The notes under the pieces were generated by a model. It did no database searches. It was not told the DNA's origin and worked only from the letters and a program-made list of their open reading frames with translations. Below, in pieces: positions 31,410-39,595 of a DNA stretch of 64,000 nucleotides. The stretch is from the NCBI RefSeq assembly GCF_021173675.1, contig NZ_JAIHON010000012.1, positions 1-64,000 of the forward strand. The letters run 5' to 3'. Origin of the DNA: Streptomyces lincolnensis (GTDB lineage Bacteria > Actinomycetota > Actinomycetes > Streptomycetales > Streptomycetaceae). The position numbers and the translations under genes were made by a program. The first letter of the stretch is position 1, and the number at the start of each line of letters is the position of its first letter.

Positions 31410-32689
31410 TGACCGACGCCCAAGAGACCGCAGCAGACGTTTCACTGCGAACCACCGGAGGCGCTCCTCCGGACGACGGCGGATCTTCTGTTACGGAGGC
31501 GCCGATCCCTTTGCTGGAGCCCCGCGAGGGCATTCCTCCGGTGATCGCCGACGAGGACTCGCTCGCCGAGGTGATCGCCGCGTTCGCGGCCGGTTCCGGC
31601 CCCGTCGCCGTCGACGCCGAGCGGGCCTCCGGCTACCGCTACGGCCAGCGCGCCTATCTCGTGCAGCTGCGCCGCGAGGGCGCGGGCAGCGCACTGATCG
31701 ACCCCGTGGCCTGTCCCGACCTGTCCGCTCTGGGCGAGGCGCTCTCCGGCGTGGAGTGGGTCCTGCACGCCGCCACCCAGGATCTGCCCTGTCTCCGTGA
31801 GATAGGCATGGTGCCGACGCGGCTGTTCGACACCGAGCTGGCCGGGCGGCTCGCCGGGTTCCCGCGGGTCGGCCTCGGCGCCATGGTCGAAGGTGTCCTG
31901 GGCTTCGTCCTGGAGAAGGGGCACTCCGCCGTCGACTGGTCGACCCGGCCGCTGCCCGAGCCCTGGCTGCGCTATGCCGCGCTGGACGTGGAACTCCTCG
32001 TCGACCTGCGGGACGCGCTGGAGAAGGAGCTGGACCGGCAGGGCAAGCTGGAGTGGGCGCAGCAGGAGTTCGCGGCGATCGCGGCCGCGCCGCCCGCCGA
32101 GCCGCGCAAGGACCCCTGGCGTCGCACCTCCGGGATGCACAAGGTGCGCCGACGCCGGCAGCTGGCCGTCGTGCGGGAGCTGTGGGAGGCACGGGACCGG
32201 ATCGCCCAGCGGCGGGACGTGTCGCCGGGCAAGGTGCTGTCCGACGCGGCGATCGTGGAGGCCGCGCTGTCCCTTCCGGTGAACGTGCACGCCCTCGCCG
32301 GTCTGAACGGCTTCGGGCACCGGATGGGGCGGCGGCAGCTGGAGCAGTGGCAGTCCGCCGTGGACCGGGCCAAGGCCCTCCCCGAGGCGCAGTTGCCGCA
32401 GCCGGGGCAGCCCGTCACCGGGCCGCCCCCGCCGCGTGCCTGGGCCGACAAGGACCCCGCCGCCGCGGCTCGGCTCTCCGCCGCGCGGGCCGCGGTCTCC
32501 GCGCTGGCCGAGCAGCTGAACATGCCCCAGGAGAACCTGATCACGCCGGACACCGTGCGGCGCGTCTGCTGGGAGCCGCCCAACGTTGTCGGCGCGGAGT
32601 CCGTGGGCGAGGCGCTGGCGGGCTTCGGCGCCCGGCCCTGGCAGGTCGAACAGGTGACTCCGGTGCTGGTGGCCGCGTTGTCCGCCTAG
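31409..32689 (+). CDS. rnd: Ribonuclease D (DEDDy exonuclease with HRDC domain)
   Basis: A 3'-5' exoribonuclease acting in tRNA and stable-RNA maturation. The 426-residue protein has the four acidic catalytic positions in order: VAVDAERASG (Asp, Glu), AATQDLPCL (Asp), and RYAALDVELL (Tyr with the last Asp). An HRDC domain follows (residues 245-320, VRELWEARDRIAQRRDV, GHRMGRRQLEQW). A second helical region completes the C-terminus. The N-terminal 45 residues are acidic and disordered-looking. GTG 31409 is the likely start. Confidence 0.94.
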   Translation: MTDAQETAADVSLRTTGGAPPDDGGSSVTEAPIPLLEPREGIPPVIADEDSLAEVIAAFAAGSGPVAVDAERASGYRYGQRAYLVQLRREGAGSALIDPVACPDLSALGEALSGVEWVLHAATQDLPCLREIGMVPTRLFDTELAGRLAGFPRVGLGAMVEGVLGFVLEKGHSAVDWSTRPLPEPWLRYAALDVELLVDLRDALEKELDRQGKLEWAQQEFAAIAAAPPAEPRKDPWRRTSGMHKVRRRRQLAVVRELWEARDRIAQRRDVSPGKVLSDAAIVEAALSLPVNVHALAGLNGFGHRMGRRQLEQWQSAVDRAKALPEAQLPQPGQPVTGPPPPRAWADKDPAAAARLSAARAAVSALAEQLNMPQENLITPDTVRRVCWEPPNVVGAESVGEALAGFGARPWQVEQVTPVLVAALSA

Positions 32690-32719
32690 GCGCCGCGGGC
32701 GTACTTCCCGGGGCGCTCG

Positions 32720-33550
32720 TCACCTCGTCGCTCCTCTCATGAAGCCGTTGTAGATGAAGCGCTGCAGGGACAGGAAGACGACCAGTGTCGGCAGGATCAC
32801 CAGGATCGCTCCTGCCGAGATGACCTCCCAGTGGGCCGCGTAGGGGCCGCGGAAGCGGAACAGGGACGTCGAGATCACGCCAAGATCTTCGGAGGGCATG
32901 TAGAGGAAGGGGATGTAGAAGTCGTTGTAGACGGTGATGCCCTTCACGATCACGACGGTGGCGATCGCGGGTTTGAGCAGGGGAAAGATGATCTTCCGGT
33001 AGATCGTGAAGGCGTTGGCCCCGTCCAGGCGCGCGGACTCGTCCAGGGAGACCGGGATGGACCGGACGAACTGCAGGAAGATGTAGATCGAGACGATGTC
33101 CGTGCCCATGTAGAGCGCGATCGGCGCCCAGAGGCTGTCGAACATGCCGAAGCTGTTGACGATCTGGAAGGTCGCCACCTGGGTGGTCACGCCGGGGACC
33201 AGCGCGGCGATCAGGAAGAGGGCGACGACCAGCTTCCTGAGGCGGAAGGTGAAGCGGTCGATGGCGTACGCCGTCATCGAGCCGATCAGGACCGTGCCGC
33301 CGACGGAGACCAGCAGGATGATCGCCGTGTTCGCGAACGCGGAGAGCATCTCGCCGTCCCGGAACGCCGCGACGTAGTTGTGGAAGTTGAGCAGGTTGTC
33401 GGGGAGCGACAGCGCGCCGCTCGCATCCGCCATCTCCTTCTCCGACTTGAGCGAGGTCAGCAGGACGACGAGGAGCGGGAGCAGGACCACCACGGTCGCG
33501 GCGATCAGCGACAGGTACACGAGGGTGCGGGCCACGGTCCGCCGGGTCAT
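32720..33550 (-). CDS. Carbohydrate ABC transporter permease (MalG type)
   Basis: A 276-residue inner-membrane permease with six predicted helices and the EAA-like loop ESARLDGANAFTIYRKIIFPLLKP that contacts the ATPase. The start ATG overlaps the upstream permease stop (ATGA). As in most Streptomyces sugar ABC operons there is no dedicated ATPase gene; the shared MsiK-type ATPase elsewhere would energise it. Third gene of the binding protein-permease-permease operon. Confidence 0.92.
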   Translation of the reverse strand: MTRRTVARTLVYLSLIAATVVVLLPLLVVLLTSLKSEKEMADASGALSLPDNLLNFHNYVAAFRDGEMLSAFANTAIILLVSVGGTVLIGSMTAYAIDRFTFRLRKLVVALFLIAALVPGVTTQVATFQIVNSFGMFDSLWAPIALYMGTDIVSIYIFLQFVRSIPVSLDESARLDGANAFTIYRKIIFPLLKPAIATVVIVKGITVYNDFYIPFLYMPSEDLGVISTSLFRFRGPYAAHWEVISAGAILVILPTLVVFLSLQRFIYNGFMRGATR

Positions 33551-34500
33551 ACGAGGTCCACCTTGTCGTCGGGAACCAGGCGCCGCTGGATCCAGGTCAC
33601 CAGGAGGATGATCAGGAGGAGCACCACGGCGGCCGCGGAGGCCAGTCCCGTCTTGCCGAAGCGGAAGGCCAGGTTCACCGTCTGGATCACGAAGGTCTCG
33701 GTGCCGGTCGCCCCGCCGGTCATGATGTACGGCACCTCGAAGACCGACAGCGAGCCGGAGATCGAGAGGATCACCGTCAGGGTCAGCACCGGCTTGATGC
33801 CGGGCGCGATGATGTACCGGAACTGGTGCCAGCGGTTGGCGCCGTCCAGCTCGGCCGCCTCGTACAGCTCCCCCGGGATCGACTGGATCGCGCCGAGGAA
33901 CAGCACGAAGTTCAGGCCCAGGTAGCGCCAGACCGAGACGCCGGCGAGCGAGGTGTTGGCCGAGACCGGGGTGCCGAGCCAGGCGTGCTCCGTCTCCACG
34001 CCGAACAGGTTCAGCACCGAGTCGAGGGTGCCGCCGTCCTGGAAGAAGTAGAGGAAGACGAAGCCGATCGCCACCCCGTTGATCAGGTACGGGAAGAAGA
34101 GCACGCCCTTGAAGAAGTTCCGGAAGCGGACGTTGAAGCTCAGGATCGTCGCGAAGTAGAGCGCGGCGACGATCTGCACCGCGGAGGCGGCGAGGTAGTA
34201 GCCGCTGACGAAGAAGACCCGGAAGAGGTCCTCGCGGGTGAAGATCTCCGCGTAGTTCTCGGCGCCGATGTAGCGCAGCTCGGGGCTGACGCCGTCCCAG
34301 TCGGTGAGGCTGTACGCGAGCATGTTGGCGACCGGCGCGTAGGTGAAGGTGATCAGCAGCGCGAGCGGGGCGATCAGGAACAGCCAGGGGGTGACGCCCC
34401 GCCACACGCGCGTCCCCCGTGGGGCGGGGGCCGGGGAGGGGGCGGTGGATGCCGCCCCCGCGGCGGTCTTCACCGCCGCCTTCTCGGTGGTGTCCGTCAT
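33547..34500 (-). CDS. Carbohydrate ABC transporter permease (MalF type)
   Basis: A 317-residue permease. The N-terminal 45 residues are Ala/Pro-rich and cytoplasmic; six helices follow (VTPWLFLIAPLALLITFTYA first). The ATPase-contact loop is EAAELDGANRWHQFRYIIAP. It overlaps the binding-protein stop by one base (TGATG) and the downstream permease start by four, so the three proteins are translated as a unit. Substrate probably mannose-containing oligosaccharide, inferred from the divergent beta-mannosidase. Confidence 0.92.
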   Translation of the reverse strand: MTDTTEKAAVKTAAGAASTAPSPAPAPRGTRVWRGVTPWLFLIAPLALLITFTYAPVANMLAYSLTDWDGVSPELRYIGAENYAEIFTREDLFRVFFVSGYYLAASAVQIVAALYFATILSFNVRFRNFFKGVLFFPYLINGVAIGFVFLYFFQDGGTLDSVLNLFGVETEHAWLGTPVSANTSLAGVSVWRYLGLNFVLFLGAIQSIPGELYEAAELDGANRWHQFRYIIAPGIKPVLTLTVILSISGSLSVFEVPYIMTGGATGTETFVIQTVNLAFRFGKTGLASAAAVVLLLIILLVTWIQRRLVPDDKVDLV

Positions 34501-35813
34501 CAGGACCCCGCGGTCCGCTGTGCCTCGGTCCACCGCTTGCTGAGGTCGGCGAAGAAGGAGTCGAGGCTGCCCTTGCGGGCCCCGCGGGCCAGGTCGACCA
34601 GGTTCTGCCGGTACTCGGGGGCGTAGATACCGACCTCCGACTGGTTGTCGATGTTCTTGACCTGGGCGCCCTTGGCGTCGTCCACCTCGATGAACTTCAC
34701 GCCCGCCTCCTCGTACGGCTTCATCACCTCCGGCAGCGGGGCGCTCTTGAGCGGGGAGATGGCCAGGTTGTCCTGCGCGTAGGTGGACTTGTCGGTGAAC
34801 CAGTCGATCCAGGCGCGGGCCGCCGCCTTGTGCGGGGAGTGGACGTTGATGCCCTGGTTGTAGTCGGGACCGATGACCGAGCAGAACCTGCCGTCGGCCT
34901 GGGCCGGGAACGGCATGAAGCCGATGTCGTCCGGGTTGACGCCGGCCTTCTTAGCCGCGTCCCGGAACTGCACGATCGCCCAGGTGCCGAGCCACTGGGT
35001 GGCGATCTCGCCCTTCGCCGTCCGGGGCTTGGACTCCTCCCAGTTGCTGGTGGTCGGGTCCTTCTCGATCAGGTCCGCCTTCACCATGTCGTGGAGGAGG
35101 GTGTCACCGACGCGCAGGTCGGCGCCCTTCGCCCACGGGTCGCCCTCGGCGAGCTTGTCCGTCGCCTTCGGGTCGCAGTGGACCGAGCCGTTGACGGACG
35201 TCCAGCCGCTGAGCGTCCAGCCGGCCGCGAAGTTGGTGTAGTACGGGATCGCGTCGGTCCTGGCCTTGATGGCCTTGAGACCGGCGAGGAACTCGGCCGG
35301 GGTGGTGGGCCATTCGGTGATCCCGGCCTCCTTCCAGATCCGCTTGTTGTAGATGAACCCGGGACTCACCCCGTTCGGGCTCTGCCCGTAGACCTTGCCG
35401 TCGACCGTGGTGTAGTCGGTGAACCGGTACTTCTCGCCGCGCTCCTCCTGCGTGCCCAGTGAGGCGAAGAACCTCGGGTAGTCGGCCTTCTTGATGACCG
35501 CGGGGATCAGCAGGACGTCACCGTAGTTCTTGGTGTTCATGCGGATCTTGACTTCGGCCTCGTAGTCGGTGAGCCCCTCGAACTCCACCTTGACCTTCGG
35601 GTAGGTCTTGCCGAACTCGGCGGCGTAGCGCTTCAGCGTGCCGTCCTGGATCAGGTCGGTCCGCACGGTGAGGACCTTGATGGTGCCGGAGACCTTCGAC
35701 GGGTCGGTGGGCGCCTCGGCGTCGGCGCCCTTGGACGAGCCTCCGGTGCCGGTGCAGGCGGGGACCAGCAGTGCCGTTCCCACGACCATGGCGAGGATGT
35801 GACGGCGGTTCAT
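34500..35813 (-). CDS. Extracellular solute-binding lipoprotein (sugar ABC transporter)
   Basis: A 437-residue family-1 binding protein. Signal peptide MNRRHILAMVVGTALLVPAC gives lipidation at C20. Typical features: IKVLTVRTDLIQDGTLKRYA, FGKTYPKVKVEFEG, FIYNKRIWKEAGITEWPTTP, and GEIATQWLGTWA. I chose ATG 35813 because GGAG is 9 bases upstream; ATG 35819 is too close to it. The promoter region holds two LacI-type palindromes shared with the mannosidase gene. Confidence 0.92.
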   Translation of the reverse strand: MNRRHILAMVVGTALLVPACTGTGGSSKGADAEAPTDPSKVSGTIKVLTVRTDLIQDGTLKRYAAEFGKTYPKVKVEFEGLTDYEAEVKIRMNTKNYGDVLLIPAVIKKADYPRFFASLGTQEERGEKYRFTDYTTVDGKVYGQSPNGVSPGFIYNKRIWKEAGITEWPTTPAEFLAGLKAIKARTDAIPYYTNFAAGWTLSGWTSVNGSVHCDPKATDKLAEGDPWAKGADLRVGDTLLHDMVKADLIEKDPTTSNWEESKPRTAKGEIATQWLGTWAIVQFRDAAKKAGVNPDDIGFMPFPAQADGRFCSVIGPDYNQGINVHSPHKAAARAWIDWFTDKSTYAQDNLAISPLKSAPLPEVMKPYEEAGVKFIEVDDAKGAQVKNIDNQSEVGIYAPEYRQNLVDLARGARKGSLDSFFADLSKRWTEAQRTAGS

Positions 35814-35874
35814 GTGCATCAGCTCCGTTCTCAGGGACGGACGAGCACTTGCGGGGTTGGCTGGTTCCGAACTC

Positions 35875-35900
35875 TGACAACGTTTTCTTAACCGGTAAAG
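35875..35900. promoter_or_regulatory. Tandem LacI-type operators in the divergent promoter region
   Basis: Two adjoining near-palindromes: TGACAACGTTTTC (35875-35887), centred on AACGTT, and CTTAACCGGTAAAG (35887-35900), centred on ACCGGT. Both have the central CG typical of LacI-family sites. They lie about 60 bases from each divergent start, and the LacI gene of this cassette is the obvious binder. One may instead be a promoter part. Confidence 0.55.
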
Positions 35901-35966
35901 TCCCTATCTCGCCAACGATGCCAAGCTGTTTCCCGGCACTGGGATGGATCGGTTTAGGGAGTGCGG

Positions 35967-38324
35967 ATGCTTCAGGCCACACCGCTCACCGAGGGCTGGA
36001 CCCTGCGGCACGAGGGGGACGCGCTCCCGGCCGCGGTGCCGGGCTGTGTGCACACCGATCTGCTGGCGGCGGGAGCGATCCCGGACCCCTTCCTCGGGCG
36101 GAACGAGACCGAGGTGGCCTGGGTGGGGCGCCGGGACTGGACGTACGAGACGGAACTGCCCGCGACGAACGGGCACGAGCAGGTCGACCTCGTCTTCGAC
36201 GGCCTGGACACGGTGGCCGAGATCCTGCTGGACGGCCGGGTCCTCGGGCGGACGAGGAACATGTTCCGCTCCCACCGCTTCGACGTCACCGGCCTGGGCG
36301 GGCGACTGTCGGTGCGGTTCGTCTCCGCCTACGCCGAGGCCGAGGCCGTCCGCGGAAAGGTCGGTGAGCGGCCCGCGGCCTATGCCGAGCCGTATCAGTA
36401 CCTGCGCAAGATGGCCTGCTCCTTCGGCTGGGACTGGGGGCCGACCCTGGTGACGGCCGGGATGTGGCGTCCGGTGCGGCTGGAGCGCTGGTCCACGGCC
36501 CGGATCGCCCGGGTACGGCCGGTCGTGACCGTCGAAGAAGGCCTGGGGCGGGTGGAGTTGGCCGTCGACATCGAGCGGACCAGGGTCGAGGCGCCGCTCG
36601 TGGTCGAGGCATCCGTGGGCGGTGTGCGGGCGCGCGCGGAGATCGACGGGACGGCGGGGGTCGTACGCCTTGAGGTACCCCGGCCACGGCTGTGGTGGCC
36701 GCGCGGATACGGTGAACAGCCGCTCTACGACGTCGAGTTGACGCTCCTCGACGGCGGCCGGGAGCTGGACGTGTGGCGTCGGCGGATCGGCTTCAGGACC
36801 GTCGAGCTGGACCGTCGGGACGACGAGCACGGCTCCGGGTTCACCCTCGTGGTCAACGGCGAGCGGCTCTTCGCGCGGGGCGTGAACTGGATCCCGGACG
36901 ACCCCTTCCCCTCCCGGATCACGCGGGCGCGGTACCGGGAGCGGCTGCGGCAGGCGGCCGACGCCGGTGTGGACCTGGTGCGCGTCTGGGGCGGCGGGAT
37001 CTACGAGAGCGAGGACTTCTACGACGCCTGCGACGACCTGGGGCTCCTGGTCTGGCAGGACTTCCCCTTCGCCTGCGCGGCCTACCCGGAGGAACGGCCG
37101 CTGCGGGGCGAGGTGGAGGCGGAGGCCCGCGAGAACGTCGTACGGCTGATGCCGCACCCCTCGCTCGTGCTGTGGAACGGCAACAACGAGAACCTGTGGG
37201 GGTTCCGGGACTGGGGCTGGGAACCGCGGCTGGCCGGGGACTCCTGGGGCGAGGGGTACTACCTGGGCGTACTGCCGCGGGTGGTGGCCGAGTTGGACCC
37301 GACGCGGCCGTACACGGCGGGCAGTCCCTGGTCCGGGTCGTGGGAGCACCATCCGAACGATCCGGCGCACGGCACGCACCACTCCTGGGAGGTGTGGAAC
37401 CGGGAGGACTACGCGGAGTACCGGGCGAGCGTGCCGCGGTTCGTGGCCGAGTTCGGCTGGCAGGCCCCGCCCGCGTACGCCACCCTGCGGCGCGCGCTGC
37501 CCGGCGAGGCGCTCGCGGCCGACTCCCCCGGCATGCTGCACCACCAGAAGGCGGACGACGGCAACGGCAAGCTGCGGCGCGGTCTTGAGCGCCATTTCGC
37601 CTTCCCCGAGGGGGACTTCGACCGCTGGCACTACCTCACCCAGGTCAATCAGGCGCGGGCGGTGGCCGCCGGTATCGAGCACTGGCGGTCGCACTGGCCC
37701 CGGTGCGCGGGGACGGTCGTATGGCAGCTCAACGACTGCTGGCCGGTGACCTCGTGGGCGGCGCTCGACGGGGACGGGCGGGAGAAGCCGCTCTACCACG
37801 AGCTGCGGCGGGTGTACGCGGACCGGCTGCTGACCTTGCGGGCGCGGACGCTGGCCGTGGTCAACCAGGCGGCCGAGGAGTGGGCGGGTGCCGTGCGGCT
37901 GCGGCGGATGTCGGTCGAGGGGGCGGTGATCGGCGAGGCGGTCGTGGAGTTCCGGGCCGGGCGGCGGGCCGTCGCCGAGGTGGCGGTGGCGCGGGAGCTG
38001 GAGCCGGTGGGGGCCAAGGAGCTCCTGGTGGCGGACGCCGACGGGCTGCGGGCCGTGCGCTTTCCCGCGCCCGACCGTGACATCCCGTATCCGCGGCCCG
38101 AGTTCGACGTCTCGGTGGCGCCGGGGGCCGTGACGGTGACGGCCCGCACCCTCGTACGGGATCTGCTGCTCCAGGCCGACCGGCTGGACGCGGACGCACG
38201 GGCCGACCGGGGGCTGGTGACCCTGCTGCCCGGGGAAGAGGTGACCATCGGGGTCAGCGGCTGGAAGACTCCGGGCCCGGACGCCGTCCGTTCCGCACTG
38301 TTCTGCATGGAGCCCCACCGATGA
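35967..38324 (+). CDS. Beta-mannosidase (GH2)
   Basis: A 785-residue cytoplasmic glycoside hydrolase; no signal peptide. Order: sugar-binding jelly roll (residues 1-165, including AVPGCVHTDLLAAG and FGWDWGP), immunoglobulin-like domain, then the TIM barrel. The acid/base Glu is in VLWNGNNEN and the nucleophile Glu in VAEFGWQA; GVNWIPDDPFPSR and RVWGGGIYE are beta-mannosidase-type rather than beta-galactosidase-type. It would cleave imported manno-oligosaccharides. ATG 35967 follows AGGGAG. The stop overlaps the LacI start by four bases. Confidence 0.93.
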   Translation: MLQATPLTEGWTLRHEGDALPAAVPGCVHTDLLAAGAIPDPFLGRNETEVAWVGRRDWTYETELPATNGHEQVDLVFDGLDTVAEILLDGRVLGRTRNMFRSHRFDVTGLGGRLSVRFVSAYAEAEAVRGKVGERPAAYAEPYQYLRKMACSFGWDWGPTLVTAGMWRPVRLERWSTARIARVRPVVTVEEGLGRVELAVDIERTRVEAPLVVEASVGGVRARAEIDGTAGVVRLEVPRPRLWWPRGYGEQPLYDVELTLLDGGRELDVWRRRIGFRTVELDRRDDEHGSGFTLVVNGERLFARGVNWIPDDPFPSRITRARYRERLRQAADAGVDLVRVWGGGIYESEDFYDACDDLGLLVWQDFPFACAAYPEERPLRGEVEAEARENVVRLMPHPSLVLWNGNNENLWGFRDWGWEPRLAGDSWGEGYYLGVLPRVVAELDPTRPYTAGSPWSGSWEHHPNDPAHGTHHSWEVWNREDYAEYRASVPRFVAEFGWQAPPAYATLRRALPGEALAADSPGMLHHQKADDGNGKLRRGLERHFAFPEGDFDRWHYLTQVNQARAVAAGIEHWRSHWPRCAGTVVWQLNDCWPVTSWAALDGDGREKPLYHELRRVYADRLLTLRARTLAVVNQAAEEWAGAVRLRRMSVEGAVIGEAVVEFRAGRRAVAEVAVARELEPVGAKELLVADADGLRAVRFPAPDRDIPYPRPEFDVSVAPGAVTVTARTLVRDLLLQADRLDADARADRGLVTLLPGEEVTIGVSGWKTPGPDAVRSALFCMEPHR

Positions 38325-39358
38325 CAGCCCAGCCGGCCTCCCGCGTCACCATCAAGGACGTGGCCGCGCGCGCCGGTGTGTCCAAGGGGGCGGTGTCCCT
38401 CGCCTTCAACCACAAGCCGGGGCTGTCCGAGGCGACCCGGGAGCGGATCTTCCAGGCCGCGCGGGAGCTGGGCTGGGCGCCGAACCTCACGGCGCGGACG
38501 CTTGCCGGGTCGCGGGTGGACGTGGTCGGGCTGACGATCTGCCGGCCGGCCCGGCTGCTGGGCCTGGAACCGTTCTACATGGAGTTCATCTCGGGCGTGG
38601 AGAGCGTCCTGATCGAGCACTCCTGCTCGCTGCTGCTGCGGCTCACGCGGTCCGTGGAGGAGGAGGTCGGGCTGCACGAGGCCTGGTGGCGGGGGCGGCA
38701 GATCGGAGGCGCGATCCTGGTCGACTTCCGTCAGGACGATCCCCGGGCCGCCTCGGTCGAGCGGCTCGGGATGCCGGTCGTCGCCGTCGGGCATCCCTCG
38801 CTCACCGGGGGCCTCACCTCGGTGTGGACGGACGACGCCACGGCCGTCACGGAGGCCGTGCGGTATCTCGCGGCGCTGGGGCACCGGCGGATCGCCCGGG
38901 TGGGGGGCGCGGCGGCGCTCGGGCACACGGTGGCGCGGGGTACCGCCTTCGACGAGGCGGCGCGGGCGCTGGCGCTGGCCGGTGCCTGGCAGGTGACGAC
39001 CGACTACTCGGGGGAGGCGGGGGCCCGGGCGACCCGGTCGCTGCTGACGGCTCCGCCGGACGACCGGCCGACGGCGATCGTGTACGACAACGACATCATG
39101 GCGGTGGCCGGGCTCTCGGTGGCCGCGGAGATGGGGCTGCGGGTGCCCGCCGATGTCTCGCTGCTGGCCTGGGACGACTCCCAGCTGTGCCGGCTGACGC
39201 ATCCGACCCTGTCCGCGATGAGCCATGACGTGCACGGTTTCGGGGCGGACGCGGCCCGGACGCTGTTCGGGGTGATCACCGGGGAGGGGCCGGGGTCGCA
39301 TCCGGTGCCGACGCCCGTGCTGACGCCTCGGGGGTCCACGGCACCGCCGTCCCCGTGA
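38321..39358 (+). CDS. LacI family transcriptional regulator
   Basis: A 345-residue repressor: HTH and hinge at the N-terminus (VTIKDVAARAGVSKGAVSLA, then NLTARTLAGSR), followed by a periplasmic-binding-like sensor domain (VVGLTICRP; YLAALGHRRIARVGG; DVSLLAWDD). It starts inside the mannosidase stop (ATGA), so it is made with the enzyme it probably controls. Likely sites are the palindromes at 35875-35900. The sensor ligand is probably a mannoside, by context only. Confidence 0.93.
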   Translation: MTAQPASRVTIKDVAARAGVSKGAVSLAFNHKPGLSEATRERIFQAARELGWAPNLTARTLAGSRVDVVGLTICRPARLLGLEPFYMEFISGVESVLIEHSCSLLLRLTRSVEEEVGLHEAWWRGRQIGGAILVDFRQDDPRAASVERLGMPVVAVGHPSLTGGLTSVWTDDATAVTEAVRYLAALGHRRIARVGGAAALGHTVARGTAFDEAARALALAGAWQVTTDYSGEAGARATRSLLTAPPDDRPTAIVYDNDIMAVAGLSVAAEMGLRVPADVSLLAWDDSQLCRLTHPTLSAMSHDVHGFGADAARTLFGVITGEGPGSHPVPTPVLTPRGSTAPPSP

Positions 39359-39365
39359 GGACCGC

Positions 39366-39446
39366 TGGTGGCTGCGGGTCCGTGGTGGCTGGTCGCGCCC
39401 ACGCGGCGGCAGCCGCAGATCGACACCGCCCCGCGCCCCTGAGGGT
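39366..39446 (+). repeat. Dispersed intergenic repeat, copy D
   Basis: Reads GTGGTGGCTGGTCGCGCCCA, then CGCGGCGGC, AGCCGCAGATCGACA and CCCCGCGCCCCTGAGGG. Nearly identical to copy B over 60 bases. It begins just after the LacI stop, at the right edge of the carbohydrate cassette. Confidence 0.75.
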
Positions 39447-39511
39447 GATGCTCGTCCCGGCGTTCGTATGTGATGTTCGCCGCTCCACCTTCCAGGGCTG
39501 GGCAGCCACGT

Positions 39512-39547
39512 TACTCATAAGTAGCATGGACCTGAGCGCGCGCTCAG
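39512..39547 (+). promoter_or_regulatory. fadAB promoter region with two palindromes
   Basis: TACTCATAAGTA (39512-39523) is a 12-bp near-palindrome overlapping a -10-like TAGCAT (39522-39527). CTGAGCGCGCGCTCAG (39532-39547) is a perfect 16-bp palindrome at the expected transcription start. TetR-type acyl-CoA-responsive regulators of fatty-acid genes bind sites of this kind, so repression is likely; the regulator is not identified here. Confidence 0.5.
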
Positions 39548-39595
39548 CGCTTGCGCAGTGCAGCAGTGCCATCCCGCATCTGGAGGAGAGCCATC

